Shown here: positions 16,958-24,974 of the stretch, piece after piece
Numbering within the stretch: the stretch's first letter is position 1
Layout of the letters: each line of letters opens with the position of its first letter
Assembly (NCBI RefSeq): GCF_013359775.1
Contig: NZ_JABMCI010000054.1
Location: 60,757 to 124,756, forward strand
DNA length: 64,000 nucleotides
Direction: 5' to 3'
From: Cellulomonas humilata
Lineage (GTDB): Bacteria; Actinomycetota; Actinomycetes; Actinomycetales; Cellulomonadaceae
Notes under the pieces: model-generated
What the model was told of the DNA's origin: nothing
The model's database searches: none
The model's input: the letters and a program-made list of their open reading frames with translations, nothing else
Translations under genes and position numbers: made by a program

Positions 16958-17832
16958 ATGGGGTCCGCGGGCGAGGTCGTGCAGGCGTACGTCGCGGCCC
17001 AGGCGGAGCGACTGCTCGCGGCCGTCCCCGCCGCCCGCGCCGGAGACGACGTGGCCGTCCACGACGCCCGAGTGGCCACCCGGCGGCTGCGAGCTGCCCT
17101 GTCGGTCTACCGCCCGGTCCTGGACCGCACGGTCACCGACCCGCTGCGCGACGAGCTCGCCGAGCTCGGGACCGTGCTGGGTGCTGCCCGGGATGCCCAC
17201 GTCGAGCTTCTCGCGCTCCGGCGCAGGCTGGCGCTCGAGGACCCCGATCTCGTGGTCGGACCGGTCGAGCAGCGGATCGACGAGGACCGCTCCGCCGCGC
17301 GCCTCCAGGCACAGGACCGCCTCGACGCGTGGCTGGCGTCGGCGCGGTTCGCCGACCTCACCGAGGTGCTCGCCCGGGATCTGTCGAGCGGCCCCCGTGC
17401 GGCCGGCGAGGCGGCCACTGTCCTTCCTCGGCGAGCCCGCCGGGCCTGGGACCGGTTCGACCGCGCCGTGGAGGTGGCCGCTGCGGCACCGGTCGGCGAG
17501 GACCACGACGAGGCCCTGCACGAGGTCCGCAAGGCGGCGCGGCGCGCACGCTACGCCAGCAGGTCGCCGTGCCGGTCGTCGGACCCGCTGCGCGGCGCAG
17601 CGCCCGGCGGGCGCACCGGGTGCAGGAGGTCCTCGGGACCCAGCACGACGCGGTGGTGCGCCAGGAGACGCTGCGCCGGCTCGCGCACCAGGCGGAGCTC
17701 GACGGGGAGAGCACGTTCACGTACGGGCGCCTGCACGCGCTCGAGCAGGTGGCTGCGTCGGAGGCGGAGCGGGCCGCGAGGACGCCGGTGCGCAAGGCGG
17801 TCCGACGCGGGCACCGCCGGTGGACGCGCTAG
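16958..17832 (+). pseudogene. CHAD-domain protein, interrupted by a single-base frameshift near 17560
   Basis: CHAD domains are His-rich helical proteins linked to polyphosphate. The first part reads MGSAGEVVQAYVAAQAERLL through VHDARVATRRLRAAL to HEVRKAARRARYA in one frame. The natural continuation, QVAVPVVG to the end, lies in the frame one base back. Adding one C at about 17560 restores a continuous 291-aa CHAD protein with normal motifs on both sides. As given, the first frame runs on as unrelated Arg-rich sequence to 17992. Either the gene is inactivated or one base was lost in assembly. CAACCT lies 6 bases before the ATG. Its TAG stop shares the CTAG palindrome with the convergent CYTH gene. 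Confidence 0.85.
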
Positions 17833-18473
17833 TCGGAGAGGTGCTCGTCCGGGCGGTGGTTGTGGCCGAGGCTCTGCAGGAACCGTGGGCCGACGCGCGC
17901 GAGCTCCGCCTCGTACGCGGCCGACCAGGTGCCGTAGGGGGTGCCCGCGAGCGCGTCGTTGGAGAACCTCGGGTCCGACGTCAGCTCGGTGACGCAGAAC
18001 TCGGGGATGGTCAGGTCGGTGACCGGCCCGCCGCGCTCCACCTCGGCGACCACCAACGGAGCGTTCCCGCCGGCGAACGTGTCGACCACCCAGCCGTCGT
18101 CGCCCAGCCAGACCGAGTGCCGCGTCTTGGCCACCCTGGCGCCGCCGCGCCGCACCAGCTCGAGGCCCACGGAGACGTCCAGCTCGCGCTCGGCCTCGTA
18201 GCGGGTGCCCTCGTTCATCGGGCCCTTCACCGTAATCGCGCAGAAGTCCATCTGGTCCGCGTACTGCTCCAGGATCGCGAGCTCGTCGAGCCCCGGCTCG
18301 AGCGCCAGCCCGTCCACCGTGGCCTGCACCCGGACGCGGATGGCGAAGCCGGCGTCGGCCAGGACATAGCTCTGCACGATGAGGGCCGGTGCCGCGTCGA
18401 GCAGGTCCGCGGGGACGTCACGCGCCCAGAAGCGACGCTCGAACTCGAAGTCGCCGTACCCGGTGTCGCTCAC
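17829..18473 (-). CDS. CYTH-domain protein (triphosphate tunnel metalloenzyme family)
   Basis: A 214-aa protein starting VSDTGYGDFEFERRFWARDVP. The FEFERRFW opening corresponds to the ExExK-like metal-binding strand of CYTH/triphosphatase tunnel proteins, though with F-E-R-R-F in place of the canonical E-x-E-x-K; further tunnel charges include AITVKGP and TRYEAERELD. These enzymes hydrolyse inorganic triphosphate, thiamine triphosphate or related substrates. It is convergent with a CHAD gene, the classical partner domain. The GTG is 6 bases after TACCCT, so the CGGAGG next to the start is probably promoter spacer rather than a ribosome site. Confidence 0.85.
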   Translation of the reverse strand: MSDTGYGDFEFERRFWARDVPADLLDAAPALIVQSYVLADAGFAIRVRVQATVDGLALEPGLDELAILEQYADQMDFCAITVKGPMNEGTRYEAERELDVSVGLELVRRGGARVAKTRHSVWLGDDGWVVDTFAGGNAPLVVAEVERGGPVTDLTIPEFCVTELTSDPRFSNDALAGTPYGTWSAAYEAELARVGPRFLQSLGHNHRPDEHLSD

Positions 18474-18479
18474 CCTCCG

Positions 18480-18485
18480 AGGGTA
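18480..18485 (-). promoter_or_regulatory. -10 box TACCCT, leaderless CYTH gene
   Basis: TACCCT on the minus strand, separated from the GTG start at 18473 by 6 bases (CGGAGG). Confidence 0.5.
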
Positions 18486-18528
18486 TCGGCCGAGGTCAGC
18501 ATTGCTGTGCACATCGTGCGGCGCCTCG

Positions 18529-21075
18529 TCATTCCGTGCTGACCGCGTCGAGCACGGGCAGCCGCGCCGCGCGCACGGCCGGCCACAGCGCGGCGACCAC
18601 ACCGACGACCACGGCGAGCGCGAGCATGAGCCCGATGCTCGCCCACGGGATCGCGAGCGTGCGCAGGCCGACGTCGGCGAACACGGTGGGCAGCGTGGCG
18701 GCGAGCGCGACCCCCATCACCAGCCCGACCGCCGTGCCGAACACCGCGGTGAGCACCGACTCGAGCGTGATGGTGGTGCCCAGCTGGAGCCGGCCCAGGC
18801 CGACCGCGCGGAGCAGCCCGATCTCCCGGGTCCGCTCGATGACCGACAGGGCGAGCGTGTTGACGATGCCGAGCACCGCGATGACGACCGACAGGCCGAG
18901 CAGCGCGTAGAGGATCACGAGCACGCGGTCCACCTGCGCGGCCAGGTCGGACACGAACTCCTCGCTGTCCATCACCGACACCACGACGTACGGGCGCACG
19001 GTCGCGGTGAGCTTCCCGCGGAGCGCACCGACGTCGGCTCCGTCGGCGGCCGTGACGAACACGGTGGTCAGGCGCTGCTCGTCGACCGAGAACAGGGCGT
19101 CCAGCACCGTCTGCGAGACCACGAACGGCACCCCGAACGCCGGCGAGTCGATGACCGCGCCGATCGTGACCGTCTCGGCCCCGGACGAGCCGACCAGCGT
19201 GAGCTCCTGCCCCAGCGACCAGTCCTCGTCGTCCATCGTGGTCCGCTGCACCGCGACCTGGCCCGCTGCGAGCGCGCCGGGGAACTCCCCGTCGACCACC
19301 TCGGTGCGGATGCTCCGTCCGACAGCGGTGGGATCGATGCCGGTGATGGCGAACGTGGAGCCGCCCACGAGGACGCCCGCCGTGGAGAACGTGTCGGCCG
19401 CCCGGACGCCGGGCAGCGCCCGCACGTCGGCCACCGCCTGCGCCGGCACCGTGCCCTGGGCGGCACCCCGCAGGATGTAGTCGGTGGTGGCCTCCTGCGT
19501 GACGATCGCGCTGGTCGACGCCTGGGTGGTCGCGGCGATCACGGCCGCGGCGCCGACGAGCGCCATCCCGACCATGAGCGCGCCCGCCGTGTTCGCCGTG
19601 CGGCGCGGGTTGCGGGTCACGTTGCCGCGCGCCAGCGGCCCGACCGGCCGCCACCCGGCGATGGGCAGGGACGCCACGCGCAGGAACCCGCGGGCCAGCA
19701 CCGGGGAGGCGGCGAGCACGCCGAGCACCACGCCGCCGGCACCGAAGCCGAGCAGGGCACCGGCGTGGTCGGCGGTGGGGTCCAGCAGCGCGAGCACCAC
19801 GGCGCCGACGCCGAGCACCACCAGCACCACCCCCACGGTCGCACGGCGCACCAGCGAGCGCTCCGGCAGCGAGACCTCGTCGCGCAGCGCCTCGACCGGC
19901 GGCACCAGCGCGGCACGACGAGCCGGCACCGCGGCGGCGAGCACGCTCACCAACGTGCCGACGAGCACGGAGACCACCAGCGTGAACCCGTCCAGCGGCA
20001 CCCGACCGGTCAGCTGCATCCCGAACCGGCCCAGCACCGTACGGAGCACGACGACCAGCCCCAGCCCGCCCGCCACGCCGAGCGCCGCGCCGACCACCCC
20101 CACGATCGCGGCCTGGAGCACGATCGAGGAGAACACCTGGAGCGGCGACGCGCCCACGGCACGCAGCAGCGCGAGCTCCCGCGTCCGCTGGCGCACCCAC
20201 ATGGAGAACGTGTTGGCGATGATGAAGCCGCCGACGAACAACGAGATCCCCGCGAACACCAGCAGGAACGTCGTGATGAACCCGAGGACCGTGAGGATGT
20301 TGGCGGTGGCGCGCTCGCGCACCTCGTCGCCGGTGACCGCCTCCGCCGGGACCGTCGACGCCGCCGCCACGGGGGCGATCCGGTCCACGAGCTCCTGCTC
20401 GGTCAGCCCGACCTTCGCCAGCACGGAGATCGTGGCGACCGTCCCGTCCGGCGCGAACGCGGCCTGCGCGGTCGCCGCGTCGAGGAACACCACGGTCGCG
20501 CCGGCCAGCGCGGAGCCGAGCCCCACCTCCCCGACCACCCTCACGGGCCGGACCTCGCCGCCGACCACCACGCGCGTCGCGTCGCCGATCGCCAGACCCG
20601 ACGCACGCAGCGTGGCGGACTCCACCGCGATCTCGTCGGAACCCTCCGGCGCGCGCCCCGCGACCACGTCCACGGCTCGGTCCCGCGGGTCGTAGGCGAA
20701 CCCGAAGCTCGGCGCCTGGGTGCTCTGCACGGCCGTGCCGTCGGCGCCGACCAGGACGAGCGGTCCCTGCACGTCCGGGAGCACCGCGGCGACGCCGTCG
20801 ACCGCCTCGAGCTCGTCGACGAGGGTCAGCGGCACCGGGTTGCGCACGTCTGGGCTGATCCGGTCCGGCCCGCCCGTGCCCCCCGCCGGGTCAGCGCCCT
20901 GCACGTAGGCATCGCCGAGCGTCGTCGTCGCCACGATGTCCGTGAAGGTGGAGCCGAGCATGGTGCGCAGCGCGAACGTGCCGGCCACGAACGCGACGCC
21001 GAGGGCGACCGCGAGGACCGAGAGGCAGAACCGCACGAGGTGCGCCCGCACCCCGCGCAGGGCGACCCGGACCAT
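18529..21075 (-). CDS. ABC transporter permease, FtsX/MacB type
   Basis: An 848-aa permease of the duplicated FtsX architecture. An N-terminal membrane segment (about 12-32) is followed by an extracytoplasmic MacB-like domain and FtsX core 1 (about 260-400, with SMWVRQRTRELALLRAVGAS). Central membrane segments, a second external domain and FtsX core 2 (about 720-848, with LSVIERTREIGLLRAVGLGR) follow. The two RTRE-LLRAVG coupling motifs contact the ATPase. It probably exports lipids or peptides, or helps release lipoproteins; the substrate is unknown. The ATG overlaps the stop of the ATPase gene by one base (TGATG). Confidence 0.95.
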   Translation of the reverse strand: MVRVALRGVRAHLVRFCLSVLAVALGVAFVAGTFALRTMLGSTFTDIVATTTLGDAYVQGADPAGGTGGPDRISPDVRNPVPLTLVDELEAVDGVAAVLPDVQGPLVLVGADGTAVQSTQAPSFGFAYDPRDRAVDVVAGRAPEGSDEIAVESATLRASGLAIGDATRVVVGGEVRPVRVVGEVGLGSALAGATVVFLDAATAQAAFAPDGTVATISVLAKVGLTEQELVDRIAPVAAASTVPAEAVTGDEVRERATANILTVLGFITTFLLVFAGISLFVGGFIIANTFSMWVRQRTRELALLRAVGASPLQVFSSIVLQAAIVGVVGAALGVAGGLGLVVVLRTVLGRFGMQLTGRVPLDGFTLVVSVLVGTLVSVLAAAVPARRAALVPPVEALRDEVSLPERSLVRRATVGVVLVVLGVGAVVLALLDPTADHAGALLGFGAGGVVLGVLAASPVLARGFLRVASLPIAGWRPVGPLARGNVTRNPRRTANTAGALMVGMALVGAAAVIAATTQASTSAIVTQEATTDYILRGAAQGTVPAQAVADVRALPGVRAADTFSTAGVLVGGSTFAITGIDPTAVGRSIRTEVVDGEFPGALAAGQVAVQRTTMDDEDWSLGQELTLVGSSGAETVTIGAVIDSPAFGVPFVVSQTVLDALFSVDEQRLTTVFVTAADGADVGALRGKLTATVRPYVVVSVMDSEEFVSDLAAQVDRVLVILYALLGLSVVIAVLGIVNTLALSVIERTREIGLLRAVGLGRLQLGTTITLESVLTAVFGTAVGLVMGVALAATLPTVFADVGLRTLAIPWASIGLMLALAVVVGVVAALWPAVRAARLPVLDAVSTE

Positions 21076-21827
21076 CAGGGAGCGCCGACGCGCAGGGCGG
21101 CCAGGGCGGTGAGCACCGTCTCCGCCGTCGGGTCCCGCAGCTCGCCCACCACCCGGCCGTCGGCGAGGAACAGCACCCGGTGGGCGTACCCGGCGGACGT
21201 GGGGTCGTGCGTGACCATCACCACGGACTGCCCGAGGTCGTCGACGCTGCCCCGCAGGAAGCCGAGCACCTCGGCCGCGGACGTGCTGTCGAGGTTGCCG
21301 GTGGGCTCGTCCGCGAACACCACGGCAGGCCGCGCGACGAGCGCACGTGCGCAGGCCACCCGCTGCTGCTGCCCGCCGGACAGCTCGGCCGGCTTGTGAC
21401 CGAGCCGGTCGGTGAGGCCCAGGGTCCCGACGACGAGGTCGAGGTGGGCGCGGTCGACGGGCCGCCGCGCGATGTCCAGGGGCAGCGTGATGTTCTCCAG
21501 CGCGGTGAGCGTCGGCACGAGGTTGTACGCCTGGAAGACGAACCCGACGCGCGTCCGGCGCAGCGCGGTGAGCCTCCGCTCGGACATGCTGCTCACGGTC
21601 TGGCCGTCCACCACCACGGTCCCCGACGTCGGCCGGTCCAGCCCGGCCAGGCAGTGCATGAGCGTCGACTTGCCCGACCCGGACGGCCCCATGATCGCGG
21701 TGAGCTCCCCGCGGACCAGGTCCACGTCCACCCCGTCGAGCGCCCGCACGGCGGTCGGTCCCACGCCGTAGACCTTGACCAGGTCGTGCGCGGAGGCGAT
21801 CACACCGCCGCTCGCAGACTCGGTCAT
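21075..21827 (-). CDS. ABC transporter ATP-binding protein, LolD/MacB type
   Basis: A 250-aa ATPase partner of the FtsX-type permease. Walker A is GPSGSGKST at 47-55, the Q-loop is FVFQAYNLVP (about 98), the signature is LSGGQQQR (about 150), and Walker B with catalytic Glu is VVFADEPTGNLDS (about 170). The ATG at 21827 was preferred over one 21 codons upstream because an AGGAGG sequence lies 12 bases before it and the protein then starts just before the conserved domain. It diverges from the DEAD-box helicase gene across a 212-base region. Confidence 0.95.
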   Translation of the reverse strand: MTESASGGVIASAHDLVKVYGVGPTAVRALDGVDVDLVRGELTAIMGPSGSGKSTLMHCLAGLDRPTSGTVVVDGQTVSSMSERRLTALRRTRVGFVFQAYNLVPTLTALENITLPLDIARRPVDRAHLDLVVGTLGLTDRLGHKPAELSGGQQQRVACARALVARPAVVFADEPTGNLDSTSAAEVLGFLRGSVDDLGQSVVMVTHDPTSAGYAHRVLFLADGRVVGELRDPTAETVLTALAALRVGAP

Positions 21828-22039
21828 CGGGGTGCGTTCCTCCTGGTGCGGGGGCTGTTGGGTCCGATCGTCCCTTGTGACGCTCGACACCGCGAGCCCC
21901 CGCGAGACATGTCGTGTGAGAGGGTGGGGACACCAAGGGCTGCGCGAACCTGCGCGCCCCGCGTCGTGGAGGTCCCCCGGAGCACTCGCTCTGGTTGCTC
22001 TGGCGGCGGACCCCGACCCAGCCCCGAGAGGCTCTCTCT

Positions 22040-23425
22040 ATGACTTCGTTCACCGATCTTGGCGTGCCCGCTGCCCTGACCGCCGCACTGACGGCACAGG
22101 GCATCACCGCCCCCTTCCCCATCCAGACCGCCACGCTGCCCGACTCGCTGGCGGGCCGCGACGTGCTCGGCCGCGGCCGCACCGGCTCCGGCAAGACGCT
22201 CGCGTTCGCCCTCCCGCTCGTCGTGCGGCTCGCCGCCACCGCGGGCAAGGGCAAGGCCGCGCGTCGGCCCCGCGCCCTGGTGCTGGCCCCGACCCGCGAG
22301 CTCGCGACGCAGATCGACGCCACCATCGCGCCGCTGGCCAAGGTGCTCGGCCTGAACACGACCGTGATCTTCGGTGGCGTGTCGCAAGGCAAGCAGACCT
22401 CCGCGCTCAACGGCGGCGTCGACATCGTCGTCGCGTGCCCCGGCCGTCTCGAGGACCTGCTCAACCAGAAGGCCCTCACGCTCGACGACGTGCAGATCAC
22501 CGTGCTCGACGAGGCCGACCACATGGCCGACCTCGGCTTCCTGCCGGGCGTCAAGCGGATCATGGACAAGACCCCGAAGGCCGGCCAGCGCCTGCTGTTC
22601 TCGGCCACCCTGGACAAGGGCGTCGACCAGCTGGTCAAGCGCTACCTGACCTCGCCCGTCGAGCACTCCGTGGACAGCGCCGAGTCGCCCGTCTCCGCGA
22701 TGACGCACCACCTGTTCGAGGTCCGCGACGCCGACGCCAAGAAGCAGGTCGTGCACCACCTCGCCTCCGGCACCGGTCGCCGCCTGCTCTTCATGCGCAC
22801 CAAGCACCAGGCCAAGAAGCTGGCGAAGCAGCTGACGATGGACGGCATCCCCGCCGTCGACCTGCACGGCAACCTGGCCCAGGGCGCCCGCGAGCGGAAC
22901 CTCGAGGCGTTCTCCTCCGGCGCCGTCCGGGTGCTCGTCGCCACGGACATCGCCGCGCGCGGCATCCACGTGGACGACATCGAGCTCGTCGTGCACGTCG
23001 ACCCGCCGGCCGAGCACAAGGCGTACCTGCACCGCTCCGGCCGCACCGCGCGGGCCGGCTCGGGCGGCGACGTCGTCACGATCGTCCTGCCGGAGCAGCG
23101 TGGCGACGTCCGCGCGCTCACGCGTGCCGCCAAGATCACCGCGACCCCCAAGCCCGTCTTCCCCGGCGACGCGACGCTCACGCGCCTCGTCGGCGAGGTC
23201 GCCGCGCCCGTGAAGTACGTCGCTCCCCCCGTGACCGCCAGCACCGGCGGCGGCGGCGGTGGCGGCGGTCGTGGACGTGGCCGCGGACGCGTGGGCGCCC
23301 CGGCAGCAGCGGCCCCGGCCGGCGCGTCCGGTCAGCGCCGCCGTCGCGGTGGCAGCGGCCGTGGCACCAGCGGAGGCTCCGGATCGGCCTCCGGCGGCCC
23401 GCGCGTCGTCTACTCGCGCGGCTGA
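22040..23425 (+). CDS. DEAD-box RNA helicase with Gly/Arg-rich tail
   Basis: A 461-aa helicase. Motifs run in order: Q motif (FPIQTATLP, about 28), GRTGSGKT (motif I, about 48-55), PTRELA, LDEADHMADLGF (motif II), FSATL (motif III), ATDIAARGIH and HRSGRTARAG (motif VI, about 335). The last 60 residues are Gly/Arg/Ser-rich with RGRGRGR runs, a typical nonspecific RNA-binding tail. It remodels RNA in cold response, ribosome assembly or decay. The upstream region is long (212 bases) and has no clear ribosome site, so leader-based control is possible. A strong terminator hairpin follows the gene. Confidence 0.96.
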   Translation: MTSFTDLGVPAALTAALTAQGITAPFPIQTATLPDSLAGRDVLGRGRTGSGKTLAFALPLVVRLAATAGKGKAARRPRALVLAPTRELATQIDATIAPLAKVLGLNTTVIFGGVSQGKQTSALNGGVDIVVACPGRLEDLLNQKALTLDDVQITVLDEADHMADLGFLPGVKRIMDKTPKAGQRLLFSATLDKGVDQLVKRYLTSPVEHSVDSAESPVSAMTHHLFEVRDADAKKQVVHHLASGTGRRLLFMRTKHQAKKLAKQLTMDGIPAVDLHGNLAQGARERNLEAFSSGAVRVLVATDIAARGIHVDDIELVVHVDPPAEHKAYLHRSGRTARAGSGGDVVTIVLPEQRGDVRALTRAAKITATPKPVFPGDATLTRLVGEVAAPVKYVAPPVTASTGGGGGGGGRGRGRGRVGAPAAAAPAGASGQRRRRGGSGRGTSGGSGSASGGPRVVYSRG

Positions 23426-23446
23426 CCGCTCGACAAACGCACAGAT

Positions 23447-23479
23447 CAGAGGCCGGTCCGTATCGCGGACCGGCCTCTG
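23447..23479 (+). terminator. 14-bp perfect hairpin after the helicase gene
   Basis: Stem CAGAGGCCGGTCCG (23447-23460), 5-base loop TATCG and perfectly complementary arm (23466-23479), 21 bases after the stop. No U-tract follows, as is common in actinobacterial terminators. Confidence 0.85.
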
Positions 23480-23539
23480 GCGCGTCCACGGGGCGGGGCC
23501 GCATGATGAGCCGGAGCGTCTCCGACCCCGGGAGTGACC

Positions 23540-23563
23540 ATGTCGAACCGCACGGCCGTCTGA
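23540..23563 (+). other. Possible 7-codon upstream ORF coupled to the molybdoenzyme gene
   Basis: ATG-initiated reading frame MSNRTAV with a GGGAG ribosome site. Its TGA overlaps the ATG of the next gene as TGATG. It could deliver ribosomes to a start that has no ribosome site of its own, or it could be the true start region of a frame-altered gene. Confidence 0.4.
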
Positions 23564-24165
23564 TGGCGATCATCTCCCGCGGGTTCCGCGGCAAGCGCGA
23601 GTCCGACCCCCGCCTCCCGCCGGGCCAGTACCTCGAGCGCGGGTTCCCCGTGCTGTCGGCCGGGCCGACGCCGCGCGCGGACCTGTCCACCTGGACGTTC
23701 TCGATCACCGGCGGCGGATCCACGCGGGCGACGTGGAGCTGGTCCGAGCTCACGCACCTGCCGCACGACGACATCGTCAAGGACATCCACTGCGTCACCA
23801 AGTGGACCAAGCTCGACTCCGCCTGGCGCGGGATCTCCCTGGACACGCTGCTCGACGGCGTCGAGATCGCCCCCGAGGAGCAGTTCGCGCTGGCGCACTG
23901 CGACGGCGGGTACACCACGAACGTGCCGCTGGCGGACCTGCGCGGCGGCAAGGCGTGGATCGCCTACCAGTACGACGGTGCTCCGCTGCCCCCCGAGCAC
24001 GGTGGCCCCGCGCGGCTGCTCATCCCCCATCTGTACTTCTGGAAGTCGGCGAAGTGGGTGCGCAGCCTCGACCTGTTGACCGAGGACAGCTGGGGCTTCT
24101 GGGAGCGGCTGGGGTATCACGCCTACGGGGACCCCTGGAAGGAGCAGCGGTACTGGGGGGACTGA
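23563..24165 (+). CDS. Sulfite-oxidase/YedY-like molybdopterin-dependent oxidoreductase
   Basis: A 200-aa protein consisting almost entirely of the molybdopterin-binding sulfite-oxidase fold. Cys77 within DIHCVTKW is the expected molybdenum ligand. YTTNLPL-like (YTTNVPLADL), LPPEHGGPARLLIPHLYFWKSAKWV and a C-terminal HAYGDPWKEQRYWGD match the short actinobacterial YedY-related group. No signal peptide is visible, so it is probably cytoplasmic. It lies 2 bases before a ferredoxin-reductase-like gene that likely supplies electrons. The start MAIISRGFRGKRESDPRLPP was chosen by family pattern; an in-frame ATG at 23503 would add 20 residues. Confidence 0.9.
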   Translation: MAIISRGFRGKRESDPRLPPGQYLERGFPVLSAGPTPRADLSTWTFSITGGGSTRATWSWSELTHLPHDDIVKDIHCVTKWTKLDSAWRGISLDTLLDGVEIAPEEQFALAHCDGGYTTNVPLADLRGGKAWIAYQYDGAPLPPEHGGPARLLIPHLYFWKSAKWVRSLDLLTEDSWGFWERLGYHAYGDPWKEQRYWGD

Positions 24166-24167
24166 GC

Positions 24168-24971
24168 GTGGCTGCCCCCGCGGGGGACGACTCCCCCGCC
24201 GCTGAGCTGTACGCCCTCCCCTGGATGGTCGGCACGCTGCTCGCCCGCACCGCCGAGACGCCGACCGCCATGACGCTGGAGCTCGACGTGCCCGGCTGGC
24301 GCGGCGCGCTCGCCGGTCAGCACGTCGACGTCCGCCTGACCGCCGAGGACGGGTACTCGACGCAGCGGTCCTACTCGCTGGCCTCCCCCGGGACCATGGG
24401 ACTGCCCGGCGTCCCGCCCGACCCGGCCGGTCACGACTCCCGCATCGCGCTCACCGTCCAGGTGGTCGACGACGGAGAGGTGTCCCCATACCTGACCGAG
24501 GACCTCCAGGTGGGCGACCAGGTCGAGCTCCGCGGTCCTGTCGGGCACTGGTTCGTCTGGCACCCCACCGACCCGCACCCCGTGCAGCTGATCGGCGGCG
24601 GCTCGGGGCTGGTGCCCCTCATGTCGATGCTGCGCACGCGCCGGCTCGCCCGCAGCGTGGCGCCGTTCCGGCTGGTCGTCTCCGTCCGCACGCCGCAGGA
24701 CGCGATCTACGCCGACGAGCTGGAGCAGCTGGGCGCCGACGTGCAGATCAGCCGGGTGTGGACGCGCCGCGGACCCGAGGGGTGGCCCGGCCGCGTGGGA
24801 CGGGTCGACCACGGGCTGCTGGAGGCGGTGTGCTTCCCGCCCGACCAGCGCGCGCACGTGTTCGTGTGCGGCCCGACACCGTTCGTCGAGACCGTGGCCG
24901 ACGCGCTGGTCGACCTCGGGCACGACCCGGAGCGGATCCGCACGGAGCGGTTCGGACCGACAGGCCCGTGA
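24168..24971 (+). CDS. Ferredoxin-NADP reductase-like flavoprotein
   Basis: A 267-aa FAD/NAD(P)-binding reductase. RSYSLASPG (about 66) is the flavin-binding motif, GGGSGLVPLMSML (about 144-156) the nucleotide loop, and VFVCGPTPFVE (about 232) the C-terminal pyridine-nucleotide motif. There is no 2Fe-2S domain. The GTG start is 2 bases after the molybdoenzyme stop, so the pair is almost certainly cotranslated and forms a two-component redox system. The physiological substrate is unknown; sulfite, sulfoxides or N-oxides are candidates from the family. The 3' end faces ppc with only 3 bases between stops. Confidence 0.92.
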   Translation: MAAPAGDDSPAAELYALPWMVGTLLARTAETPTAMTLELDVPGWRGALAGQHVDVRLTAEDGYSTQRSYSLASPGTMGLPGVPPDPAGHDSRIALTVQVVDDGEVSPYLTEDLQVGDQVELRGPVGHWFVWHPTDPHPVQLIGGGSGLVPLMSMLRTRRLARSVAPFRLVVSVRTPQDAIYADELEQLGADVQISRVWTRRGPEGWPGRVGRVDHGLLEAVCFPPDQRAHVFVCGPTPFVETVADALVDLGHDPERIRTERFGPTGP

Positions 24972-24974
24972 CTC

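Noticed and set aside
17560..17992. C-terminal Arg-rich extension of the CHAD frame to 17992
   Set aside because: It results from the frameshift; real CHAD sequence continues in the neighbouring frame and stops at 17832.
15411..21399. Plus-strand frames of about 1000 residues opposite the lipoprotein and FtsX-type permease genes
   Set aside because: The opposite strand carries a lipobox and FtsX motifs. These frames are artefacts of high GC.
23563..24165. Full-length sulfite oxidase with haem or Tat signal
   Set aside because: Only 200 residues with the molybdopterin core; no signal or haem domain is present.
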